Assembly: GCA_028287745.1 (NCBI GenBank)
Contig: JAQBPB010000007.1
Span: 62,001 to 126,000, forward strand
Direction: 5' to 3'
Source: Chloroflexota bacterium
Lineage (GTDB): Bacteria; Chloroflexota; Chloroflexia; Chloroheliales; Chloroheliaceae
DNA: 64,000 nt
Shown here: piece by piece, positions 25,723 through 33,456 of the stretch
How positions within the stretch are numbered: the first letter of the stretch is position 1
How the letters are laid out: each line of letters opens with the position of its first letter
Position numbers and translations under genes: made by a program
The notes under the pieces: generated by a model
Database searches by the model: none
What the model was told of the DNA's origin: nothing
Seen by the model: only the letters and a program-made list of their open reading frames with translations

Positions 25723-26226
25723 ATGAGCGAAAATATAAACCTGGACGACCGGCACACCCGTTTGAAATATAAGATGGCCGAAGCTCGCCAGGAACTGGTC
25801 ACGGTCCTGGAAGCCCTGACGCCCGCGCAGCTTGAAATGCCGACCCATAACGAGGGTTGGAACGTCGGCCAGGTGGCCGCCCATATCGCCGCTGCCGAAG
25901 GCAGTATGGAAGTAATTGCCCGGCGCATTCTCAACCGCGAACCCAACCAGCGCGAAGCCAACCAGGATTTTGACCTCGACCGTTTTAATAACAGCATGAT
26001 CCGGCGCCGGACCGGAAAAACCATACCCGACCTGCTAGATGAACTGGCGGCCAGCCGCGCCAGGATGCTTGGCATTTTAGACCAGGCCAGTAACGATGAC
26101 CTGGCCGCGACCGGGTATCACCCTTACGCCGGGGATATTGACCTTTACGGCCTTTTCGTCGTTATCTACCGGCACGAGCGCGACCACGCCGGTGATATTA
26201 AAAAAGCGATTGCAAAGGAGTATTAA
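25723..26226 (+). CDS. DinB-family / maleylpyruvate-isomerase-like protein
   Basis: The 167-residue four-helix-bundle protein has the DinB superfamily pattern: 'NVGQVAAHIAAAEGSM' with the first metal His and 'YRHERDHAGDIKKAI' with the paired His. 'HNEGWNVGQVAAHI' matches mycothiol-dependent isomerase N-domains. DinB proteins are often thiol-dependent, metal-binding transferases. AAGGAG lies 7 bases before the ATG. It is the first gene of a four-gene operon; the next starts 1 base after its stop. Confidence 0.82.
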   Translation: MSENINLDDRHTRLKYKMAEARQELVTVLEALTPAQLEMPTHNEGWNVGQVAAHIAAAEGSMEVIARRILNREPNQREANQDFDLDRFNNSMIRRRTGKTIPDLLDELAASRARMLGILDQASNDDLAATGYHPYAGDIDLYGLFVVIYRHERDHAGDIKKAIAKEY

Positions 26227-26227
26227 G

Positions 26228-27106
26228 GTGACTTTTGAAGAAATTTCCCGCCGGTCCCAGGCTGCTTTTGAACCCTTTACGGCCATGATCTTTTTCGCGC
26301 CGGAAGCCTTTGCCCACTTTAAAGCGCTGGGGCTGCGCGGCCGTCAAAGCTATTTTTGTGGCCGGTCAGCCGCTCTGGGGCGGTTGCCGGGTCAGGCGGT
26401 CGCCGCTACTTTTTACAACTTTAACCCGGCCTTTGTAATTGAACAGGTCAACGGCGGCTGGGCCGTGACTACCCCAGAAGCGGTCCTCCAGGCCCGCACT
26501 ACCGCCGTTAGCGAAGCCCTGCAGCGCCTGCTTGACCCGGCCGAAGGGGAAGAAGACCTGAATGGCAAGGTCGAACAGGCTTTGCCGCTGATAAAAAAAG
26601 CCACCGCCGGACTGCCTGTGCCGGGCCGGACGCTCTTCGCCGGACACGCCGCCCTGCCCTGGCCGGAAGAACCCCGCGCCGCCCTATGGCACGGCGTCAA
26701 TCTGCTGCGCGAGTACCGGGGTGACGGGCACATCGCGGCGCTTATGTCAGAAGGAATTGATGGGCTGGAAAGTATTTTGCTACAGGCCGCTTACAGCCAC
26801 CGGATACCGCTGCCTTTCCTGACGCGCAGCCGGGCCTGGGATGTACCGGCGGTCCATGCCGGAGAGGTACGGCTGGCAGAACGCGGCTTGCTGCAGGACG
26901 GCAACCTGACCGAAAAAGGCCAGGCGGTCCGGGAACATATCGAAGATATTACCGACCGGCTGGATACCCAACCTTTTGAAAAGCTGGGAGTCGAAGCCAG
27001 CCAGGAATTAATTAACCTGATAGGTGGTCTCAGCCAGCGGATTGAGGCCCGGGGCGGTCTAAATTTACGTGGGACCACCAACCAGTCACAACCGAGCCAG
27101 TCTTGA
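26228..27106 (+). CDS. SCO6745-family protein
   Basis: The 292-residue helical protein matches the actinobacterial SCO6745 family: 'MIFFAPEAFAHFKALGLRG', 'ATFYNFNPAFVIEQV', 'AALPWPEEPRAALWHGVNLL' and REYRGDGHIAAL. The C-terminal LTEKGQAVREHIEDITDRLD resembles a helix-turn-helix/winged tail. The function is unknown. The start is GTG 26228 with AAGGAG at 26214-26219; the longer open frame from 26096 would overlap the DinB gene. It is probably co-transcribed with the DinB gene. Confidence 0.78.
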   Translation: MTFEEISRRSQAAFEPFTAMIFFAPEAFAHFKALGLRGRQSYFCGRSAALGRLPGQAVAATFYNFNPAFVIEQVNGGWAVTTPEAVLQARTTAVSEALQRLLDPAEGEEDLNGKVEQALPLIKKATAGLPVPGRTLFAGHAALPWPEEPRAALWHGVNLLREYRGDGHIAALMSEGIDGLESILLQAAYSHRIPLPFLTRSRAWDVPAVHAGEVRLAERGLLQDGNLTEKGQAVREHIEDITDRLDTQPFEKLGVEASQELINLIGGLSQRIEARGGLNLRGTTNQSQPSQS

Positions 27107-27306
27107 GTAAACCGGTCACAGTGAAAAATTCGGGTTCAAAGTACTTAAAAACCGCCCTGGCTCTCTGGGGCGGTTCGCTTGGGTTTACGGTCGGGGCGGC
27201 TTTAATGGCCTGGTTGGGCAAGCTTTTGGGCTGGTGGCCCGCTAGCCCGCGCCGATTGCTTAATTCCATCCGGGATAATGCCAGGAGCGACCGGCCCCAT
27301 GTTTAG
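27103..27306 (+). CDS. 67-residue membrane protein in DinB operon
   Basis: The gene starts with TTG at 27103, overlapping the preceding TGA in the four-base string TTGA, a coupling arrangement. It encodes one or two hydrophobic segments ('LALWGGSLGFTVGAALMAWL') and a basic C-terminus. I do not recognise the family. It overlaps the next small gene by 8 bases. The tight overlaps on both sides support it as a real gene. Confidence 0.55.
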   Translation: MSKPVTVKNSGSKYLKTALALWGGSLGFTVGAALMAWLGKLLGWWPASPRRLLNSIRDNARSDRPHV

Positions 27307-27475
27307 AAGTTTCCGGCGCGGCTTTGGTTGGGGAATGCTGCTGGGCGCGCTCTGGCTGCTCTGGGTCTACCGCCGGGCCGAACAATTCCCCGGCGACCCC
27401 GACCTAAACCGCTACTATGCCTGGCTGCGCAACCTGCCCGGTGCACCCACAATAAATCCCCACCAACCTTCTTAA
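27299..27475 (+). CDS. 58-residue membrane protein in DinB operon
   Basis: ATG 27299 is preceded by AGGAG at 27283-27287 and lies within the end of the previous gene. The protein has one helix ('FGWGMLLGALWLLWVYRRA') and a hydrophilic, Pro-rich tail. Like its upstream neighbour it is a short tail-anchored-type protein of unknown function. The operon ends here, 4 bases before the convergent lipoprotein gene. Confidence 0.55.
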   Translation: MFRSFRRGFGWGMLLGALWLLWVYRRAEQFPGDPDLNRYYAWLRNLPGAPTINPHQPS

Positions 27476-27479
27476 GCCA

Positions 27480-29039
27480 CTAGACCGGCCCGTTAGTGAT
27501 GGCCGAGTTGGCTATCTTCACCAGGGCCGCCTGCAGGCCAGCCTTACTCCCGACGGTATACCGCACGTTGCCCTGCTGCCAGGTAAGAGTCGAGTCGCCG
27601 CAACTGGCCCCGCAGCTCGCGTCCGTGAAATAACCGGTCAGGCCGTTCGCCAGGGTCACTTTTGTCCCGCTTAACGGCTTCTGACCCGGCGTAACAGGCT
27701 CCCCGGCCAGGCTGCCGTAGCGGCAGGCGGTCGCGCCGTTGCAATCAGGCGTATAACCAATTTCCAGGAAATACCCGCTCTTATCGGCTTTTTCAACATA
27801 GGCGTAAAGTTGGCTGGCGTCAACTCCATCAAAGACAGTCGGAAGAGCAATCTTCAAACCGGTCTTTTGCTTTACCGAAGCCAGGACCGGCTGGAAAAGC
27901 GGTAGAACTTTGCCGGTAGACCCGCTGGCGGCGTTCGCTTCCTGGATTTTTGCTTCGTCCAGGAGCCAGCCCTTCCGGTCCGCGCTCCAGACCAGTTTCC
28001 AGGTCCCGTTAAATTGCCGGGTGACTTCCCCGCCGCCGTTGGTCGCGTCGGTGCTGGACAGTTTAATCCGGACCGTGTTGGCAACACCGGGTTCGCGGCT
28101 GCTTTCGACCGTAACTTTGCGGGTTGTCGCGAAACCGGCCGCCCATTTGTTGTAGGGGTTGGCTTTCTGGTAATTGCCGGAAAGAAACTGGTAAGCTTCT
28201 TCGAGCTGGTTGTCGCCGATTAAAGCATAGAACTGGTCCACCGTGGGCGGCTGGGCCTCGGCATAGCCATCCGTCCGGCTGGATGCAACGGTCAATTTAT
28301 CCCCGCTCAGGGCGTAAGTGATAGTGGAATAGCCGCTGGGGCAGCAATTGGGTTCCCAGCCGCTGTACACCGCGTTAGAGGCCACCAATTTGCCGTCCAC
28401 CGCCTTCAAACCCTGCTTGTAACCTTCCTGCCAGCCAATCAACCGGGGAAGCGGCTGAGCCTGGCGGTAGAGTAAGAAACCAATGTTACCGGCCGTACCG
28501 CCCGAAATGAGCGGAATGGCCGCTTCTTCCTGCCCGTTCTTATCCATATCTACATAGACAATATTATCGAGGTCGGGCGCTCCCACGATTCCTTCGGCCC
28601 CATTGATCGAAATATAGACCTTGATACTGGGGTCGAAAGGCGGTTCCTGTGTGAGTTGCGGGTCGTTTTTAAGGACTTTGATCCAATCAGTCTTGCGAAT
28701 AGTATTGGCCGGGGCGGCGGCAGTTGGGGACGCGGCCCTGGTCGTCGCGGCGGCGGTGGTAGAAACAGCCGTGGTTGGTGCGGCAGCGGTCGTGGCCGTT
28801 GGCGCGGCGGTGGTTGTGGCCGCCGTAGTTGTCGCCGGGGCCGTACTTGCCGGGGCCGCAGTCGTAGCCACGGCGGTGGTGGCAGCCGCCGTCACAGTCG
28901 GCGTTGCCACTGCCTGGGAACCGGTAGTCGCTGCCGGGGATAAAGCTGCCGATAGAGAACCTGAATCGCCACAGGCCACCAGGCCCAGGGCCAGTATAAC
29001 GAGTACGATTATCAAACTAATTCTTGAAGAATGTTTCAT
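27480..29039 (-). CDS. lipoprotein with long Thr/Ala linker
   Basis: The 519-residue protein opens with a lipoprotein signal 'IVLVILALGLVAC' (lipobox LVAC) and CGDSG. A roughly 90-residue linker of Thr, Ala and Pro follows. The body, about residues 115-519, has a segment 'VYVDMDKNGQEEAAIPLISG' that looks like a calcium/FG-GAP-type loop, then a domain resembling an NTF2-like 'QFYALIGDNQLEEAYQFLSG' fold. The last part has six or more cysteines ('CNGATACRYG', 'CGASCGD') and may be disulfide-rich. The role is unknown, presumably at the cell surface. Confidence 0.75.
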   Translation of the reverse strand: MKHSSRISLIIVLVILALGLVACGDSGSLSAALSPAATTGSQAVATPTVTAAATTAVATTAAPASTAPATTTAATTTAAPTATTAAAPTTAVSTTAAATTRAASPTAAAPANTIRKTDWIKVLKNDPQLTQEPPFDPSIKVYISINGAEGIVGAPDLDNIVYVDMDKNGQEEAAIPLISGGTAGNIGFLLYRQAQPLPRLIGWQEGYKQGLKAVDGKLVASNAVYSGWEPNCCPSGYSTITYALSGDKLTVASSRTDGYAEAQPPTVDQFYALIGDNQLEEAYQFLSGNYQKANPYNKWAAGFATTRKVTVESSREPGVANTVRIKLSSTDATNGGGEVTRQFNGTWKLVWSADRKGWLLDEAKIQEANAASGSTGKVLPLFQPVLASVKQKTGLKIALPTVFDGVDASQLYAYVEKADKSGYFLEIGYTPDCNGATACRYGSLAGEPVTPGQKPLSGTKVTLANGLTGYFTDASCGASCGDSTLTWQQGNVRYTVGSKAGLQAALVKIANSAITNGPV

Positions 29040-29184
29040 GTTGCTTTCTCTAATAACTTTGCCAGGTTATTACCGGCAGCCTTGTCCACAAAATAGCCTG
29101 GTACGGCCGGGCTGTTTCTAACATAACAAAAGGCGGGGTCCGCGTCTATGATATAAGCTACTCTCCCGGCCTGTTTCTAAGTAA

Positions 29185-30018
29185 TCAGGACGAAGAAGAA
29201 CTGAGGCGAATCAAGGTTTGCCCGGCGCGCACCTGGCCATCCGGGCTGGGTTGGTTTACGGTCAGCGCCATAACCTGGATTTGCTGGCTGCCCCTGGCGT
29301 AGAGCGCCACCGAATAAGGACCCAGGGGTGCCGTGCCGCTGGCCGCCTCATTGACCGCCGCGTAACCCTGGGCGGCCAATGAGGCGGCATAGAATTGCAG
29401 CACTTTAGCCGGGCTATCTCCGGTCACGACAAAAAGGCGGCCACCGCCTGGCCCATTCTGGCCGTTCTGGGCCAGGTGCAACTCGGCCAGCCCAAAGTAG
29501 CCGCTGAAACTCCCGGTTACCTGGACCGGTTGGGAGCAGCTATAAAGTTCCACGCCGCCAAAAGCGGTCTGTGTAGGGCAAGCGGCAGCGACCGGACTTC
29601 TCGCAGCCGAAGGGCTGGCCGGGGCCGGGGTAGGTTTAACTGGAGCCGGTGTAATGCTAAAGACGGTAACCAGCGGGGTAGTGGCCTGCACCACATCAAT
29701 CGTTTTTGGCGCCGGTTGGGAGTTGGCAATAAAAATAAAGACACCGAATATAACCAGGGGTACAACGACCAGACCGGCGACCGCTACAAGTCCCAGCAGC
29801 ACGAAATTAAACTCTTTCCGGCCAGAACGGGCCGGACGGTCGTCGCCGGATATGGAAAGCTGGCGCAGGTCAAAGGGATCAGGGGCCGGGGAAACCGGGC
29901 TAAGCGGCTTCCCCGAGTTTTGAGCGGTCAGGGGGGTTTCAAAAAGGTCCGGCAGCAGTTCGGCCAGCGAGCTTTTATCTTCAGGATTTGGTTTTTGCGG
30001 TGGACTTTCGTCAGGCAT
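29185..30018 (-). CDS. single-pass membrane protein with exported domain
   Basis: The 277-residue protein has a Pro/Ser-rich cytoplasmic segment of about 65 residues. One membrane helix follows ('VLLGLVAVAGLVVVPLVIFG'), then a Pro/Ala/Ser linker ('PTPAPASPSAARSPVAAA'). The exported domain of about 120 residues has 'VTGSFSGYFGLAELHLAQNG' and 'VQVMALTVNQ'-like strands. No family is recognised. The layout, cytoplasmic tail plus TM plus linker plus beta domain, resembles the protein at 143-1003. Confidence 0.65.
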   Translation of the reverse strand: MPDESPPQKPNPEDKSSLAELLPDLFETPLTAQNSGKPLSPVSPAPDPFDLRQLSISGDDRPARSGRKEFNFVLLGLVAVAGLVVVPLVIFGVFIFIANSQPAPKTIDVVQATTPLVTVFSITPAPVKPTPAPASPSAARSPVAAACPTQTAFGGVELYSCSQPVQVTGSFSGYFGLAELHLAQNGQNGPGGGRLFVVTGDSPAKVLQFYAASLAAQGYAAVNEAASGTAPLGPYSVALYARGSQQIQVMALTVNQPSPDGQVRAGQTLIRLSSSSS

Positions 30019-30106
30019 AAATGCAAGCTTTCCCTTTAGCGGAGCATTAACACTGACTTGATTATAGCACTACGCCGGGTAATGGCTGTAGTACTTAACC
30101 GCTATT

Positions 30107-31225
30107 TCAGGAGTGCAAGCGGTACTTGCGGCCCTTCCATTCAGTCGCTTCCGACTTCCAGCGCACCGAATTGAGCGCAATCGCGGTCATATAGATGATA
30201 GACACCGGCTGTAATAACAGGTCCACCAGGATAAAGTTGTAGCGGCTGGAATGGAGCAAGCGCAAAATCGCGCCCAGGGCAATCTGGGCCAGCGGCAGCC
30301 AGAGCCATTCGGCCGAGGCAGGCTGTTTGGTCAAAAACCCAAAAAACAAAAAGAATAAGGGGCCAATAAAGACCAGTAAGTTCAACAACAGGAATAAAGT
30401 CAACCAGCCCAGCTCGAAATTGAAAAAGGCAAAGAAGTTTTTACTGAAACCGCGCCAGACCTCACTATTGCTGCGGTACATCCGGCAGGTCATGGAATCG
30501 CGCCCGTCTGGTAAAAGCAGCTTGAACCCGGCCTGCTTGATGCGGCGGCCCAGTACCACGTCTTCAAGGACAACACCACGCACCGCCTGGTGCCCGCCGA
30601 TATGTTCGTACGCCCCCCGGTTGAAAAGCATGAACTGGCCGTTAGCGGCGCTAAAGGCCGGGTTAGGGTTGCGCGGCACCAGGAAGGTCGGCAGCAGGCC
30701 GTAGGTGTACATCTGGAGCAAGGGAACGGCCAGGCGTTCGCCCAGCATCAGGGTCTGTTGCAGCGGGAAAAAGGTCGTTAACTGGGCGTCCTCAATGTAC
30801 ATTGCCGCCACAGCGCTACTTACGGCGTTAACACTATGCGAAGTATCGGCATCGGTAAACAGCAAAAAGTCACCCCGGGCCGCCTGGGATAACTGGTGGC
30901 AGGCAAAGTTTTTCCCAAGCCAGCCTTCCGGCAAATCGACGCCCTTTATCAGGCGCAAGCGTTTCTGGGGGTCTTCGGTGGGGGAACTTAACATCTCAAC
31001 AATTGAAGCGGTCGCGTCATCCGAATTATCATCCAGCACCAGCAGCTCGAAATTAGGATAATCCTGGTTTAAGAGCGAACGGATACACCGGGCGATATTA
31101 CTGGCTTCGTTGCGGGCCGGGACCAGGATAGAGACCAGCGGAGCCTCCGGGGTAAAGCGTTGCTGGAAGCCGTAAGTCGGTAGAGAACGCATTGTCGCGA
31201 AATTGATTAGAGTAAGGACGACCAT
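30107..31225 (-). CDS. family 2 glycosyltransferase, membrane associated
   Basis: The protein has the GT-A donor-binding start 'VSILVPARNEASNIARCIRS', an acidic 'LVLDDNSDDATASIV', a DxD-type 'LLFTDADTSHSV', then 'EDVVLGRRIKQAGFK' and two to three C-terminal membrane helices. It would transfer an activated sugar to a lipid or polymer acceptor. ATG 31225 leaves the N-terminal helix truncated. The frame is open upstream to a CTG at 31276 with AGAAAGG 9 bases before it, which would add LSPLLIYQILITALPLF and complete a membrane helix. Confidence 0.86.
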   Translation of the reverse strand: MVVLTLINFATMRSLPTYGFQQRFTPEAPLVSILVPARNEASNIARCIRSLLNQDYPNFELLVLDDNSDDATASIVEMLSSPTEDPQKRLRLIKGVDLPEGWLGKNFACHQLSQAARGDFLLFTDADTSHSVNAVSSAVAAMYIEDAQLTTFFPLQQTLMLGERLAVPLLQMYTYGLLPTFLVPRNPNPAFSAANGQFMLFNRGAYEHIGGHQAVRGVVLEDVVLGRRIKQAGFKLLLPDGRDSMTCRMYRSNSEVWRGFSKNFFAFFNFELGWLTLFLLLNLLVFIGPLFFLFFGFLTKQPASAEWLWLPLAQIALGAILRLLHSSRYNFILVDLLLQPVSIIYMTAIALNSVRWKSEATEWKGRKYRLHS

Positions 31226-31306
31226 GAAGAGTGGTAAGGCGGTAATTAAAATTTGATAGATTAACAGGGGTGACAGGTTATAAACCCTTTCTATTTAGAC
31301 TGTTTC

Positions 31307-32290
31307 TTAGGCCATTTCGGGGTGGTGAGTATGAGCGGGACTACAGCGATAAACCCCATCAATTTCGGTGCAAACACTTTGCGGTTCGATATGAATCTGG
31401 ACAATCGCCCCATTCACCACCCGGTCAAGCGCTTCTTCCAGGTTATTACATAACTGGTGGGCCGCTTCGACCGTTAGTTCGTTAGGCATTACGAGGTGAA
31501 AATCAATATGCCGTTCGGGACCGGATTGACGAGTACGCAGTTCGTGATAGTTGAGGTAGCGGTCCGAATAATTTTCGATTGTTTGCTTGATTAAATCTTC
31601 TTCACCGGAAGGAAGGCTGGCATCCACCAGGCCGCCGACCGATTGTAACAAAATATCCCAACCCGATTTGATTATCAACAAGGCAACCACCAGAGCGGTG
31701 AGCGGGTCGAGCCAGGGGATCCCGGTCAGCCAGACCAGGGTTAAACCTACAAAAACGCCGCCTGAAGTCAGGACGTCGGTCTGCAGGTGCGCGCCATCAG
31801 CCAGCAGCGCGACCGAGTCGGTTTCCCGGCCGACCTTAAACAGGTAACGCGAGACAAAGAAATTGACCACGGCCGATAAGCCCATTACGGCTATGCCCCA
31901 GATTACACCCGAAGTTTCGCCGTGTTCGCCAAATTTGTGGAGCGCTTCATAGATTATAACGCCCGCGCCCACGAAAATTAACAGCGATTCAGCCGTACCG
32001 CTAAGATTCTCAAATTTGCCGTGTCCATAGGGATGGCTGCGGTCAGCCGGTCGCGCGGCGGCTCTTACGGCAATTAATGCCATCAGGGCCGCGATCAGGT
32101 CTACGCTGCTATGGATAGCTTCGGAGATTACACTGACCGAGCCAATGGATAAACCAACCCCTAATTTCGCGGCAATCAGGCAAGTATTAGAAATAACGCT
32201 GGCCCGGGCCGCCCGCTTCCGCCGGACATTGTTTTCTTCCACGGAAGGGTGAAGGGCCGGAGAAGTGGTTTCTATGGTCAAATTGCTCAA
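31307..32290 (-). CDS. cation diffusion facilitator transporter
   Basis: The 327-residue protein has CDF motifs: 'EAIHSSVDLIAALMALIA' with H60-x3-D64 and a later 'ADGAHLQTDVLTSGG' with the second His-Asp pair. It also has SHPYGHGKFENL and a cytoplasmic C-terminal domain after six membrane helices. The C-terminus carries extra His and Cys (RCSPAHTHH) that may bind metal. CDF proteins export Zn, Fe, Co or Mn in exchange for protons. The metal is not readable. The start is a TTG at 32290 with a weak ribosome site. Confidence 0.9.
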   Translation of the reverse strand: MSNLTIETTSPALHPSVEENNVRRKRAARASVISNTCLIAAKLGVGLSIGSVSVISEAIHSSVDLIAALMALIAVRAAARPADRSHPYGHGKFENLSGTAESLLIFVGAGVIIYEALHKFGEHGETSGVIWGIAVMGLSAVVNFFVSRYLFKVGRETDSVALLADGAHLQTDVLTSGGVFVGLTLVWLTGIPWLDPLTALVVALLIIKSGWDILLQSVGGLVDASLPSGEEDLIKQTIENYSDRYLNYHELRTRQSGPERHIDFHLVMPNELTVEAAHQLCNNLEEALDRVVNGAIVQIHIEPQSVCTEIDGVYRCSPAHTHHPEMA

Positions 32291-32351
32291 TTTCTAATTA
32301 CCTGCACAAATCTGCACCTACCTATTTTAGCATAAACCTGTCCCGGATTCA

Positions 32352-32657
32352 TCAGCCCACCAGGGAACGACCGGCCCAGACAGTGATTATGCCCACCAGC
32401 AAAGCCAAAAACAGGTTTCCACTCAGCCGGGCGACTACCAGGCTAGCAAACCCGGCGACTATCCCGGCCAGGCCGCTTTTGAGCAAGTCCGGCACCACCA
32501 GCGAGATTAAAATCGTGCCGGGCAGGTAACCCAGCCAGATTTCCACCCGGCGTGACAGCTTGACCCGGCTCATTAACCAGGGACCGGCCCAGCGGGTGGC
32601 ATAAGTTACCAGAGCCATCCCCAGGATAATCAGCAGGACTTCAAAATTAACTGTCAT
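32352..32657 (-). CDS. azlD: branched-chain amino acid transport protein AzlD
   Basis: The 101-residue, three- to four-helix membrane protein carries the AzlD pattern 'GMALVTYATRWAGPWLMSRV' and 'WLGYLPGTILISLVVPDLL', typical of the small subunit that pairs with AzlC. AzlCD exports branched-chain amino acids and analogues. The gene overlaps azlC by 11 bases, which indicates coupled translation. Confidence 0.88.
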   Translation of the reverse strand: MTVNFEVLLIILGMALVTYATRWAGPWLMSRVKLSRRVEIWLGYLPGTILISLVVPDLLKSGLAGIVAGFASLVVARLSGNLFLALLVGIITVWAGRSLVG

Positions 32658-33360
32658 TGCGCCAGGCTCCTACCAGACTACCGGCCAGCCCACCGAGCAA
32701 GATATACCATTTGCCGGGCAACCAGTAAGAGGCCGCGACTGCCACCACGGCCGCAACAATCCAGGGCAGGGCGTCCTTCCGGCCTTTCCACTGGGCCACC
32801 AGCAGGGCTATAAAGACGGCCAAAAACGCAAAGTCCAGGCCCCAGCGCCTGGGGTCATCTACTACGCTGCCCAGCAGGTATCCTACAGCCGCCGCACCGA
32901 CCCAACCCACCGCCAGGGCCAGGCCGCTGCCCAGTAAAAAAGCGCCGTTGCGCTTGCCCTGTTGAAACTGGCCCATGGTCAGGGCCCAGGATTCGTCGCT
33001 CAGGTAGAAAAGCGATAGGTTGCGGGGCAGGGCTTTTAGTTTGCGAAAATAAGGGTAGATTGACGCGCCCATCAGGATGTGGCGCAAATTGATAATGAAG
33101 GTCGTGAGGATTATGGTCAGGACGGGTAGGGGATGGGTCCATAGACCCAGGACGGTAAACTGCGCGGCCCCGGCATTGACCAGGACGCTCATCAAGACAG
33201 CTTCCAGTAAACTTAAATTCGCCTGGCGGGCCAGTACCCCAAAGACTAACCCGTAGGCGAAAACACTCAAGGCGACCGGCAGACTCAGCCGGAAACCGGC
33301 CAGGATTCCCGCCCGGCTGAACTCGATTTCCGTAGGTTCGGGTTTCAAATCATCGGGCAC
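32647..33360 (-). CDS. azlC: branched-chain amino acid exporter AzlC
   Basis: The 237-residue polytopic protein has the AzlC motifs 'VALSVFAYGLVFGVLARQAN', 'LVNAGAAQFTVLGLW' and 'LRHILMGASIYPYFRKLK', then a 'SDESWALTMGQF' segment. It forms the AzlCD exporter with the next gene. The start is GTG 33360, following AAGGATTGGC. No transcriptional regulator of the AzlB type is adjacent. Confidence 0.9.
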   Translation of the reverse strand: MPDDLKPEPTEIEFSRAGILAGFRLSLPVALSVFAYGLVFGVLARQANLSLLEAVLMSVLVNAGAAQFTVLGLWTHPLPVLTIILTTFIINLRHILMGASIYPYFRKLKALPRNLSLFYLSDESWALTMGQFQQGKRNGAFLLGSGLALAVGWVGAAAVGYLLGSVVDDPRRWGLDFAFLAVFIALLVAQWKGRKDALPWIVAAVVAVAASYWLPGKWYILLGGLAGSLVGAWRNDS

Positions 33361-33456
33361 AGTTCGCGGCCAATCCTTTCAATTTTCAAGTGAAATTTGT
33401 TACCAGGCTATATTTTAACTGTTCCCGCGTTTCCGATTCAGTAAAAACTTTGCCTT

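Noticed and set aside
28621-29121. Plus-strand Val/Ala-rich open frame opposite the Thr/Ala lipoprotein
   Set aside because: The Ala/Val composition is the complement of the Thr/Ala linker of the minus-strand gene.
29395-30039. Plus-strand 214-codon frame opposite the membrane-anchored protein
   Set aside because: Lies entirely opposite a gene with a clear membrane helix and linker; no start signals.
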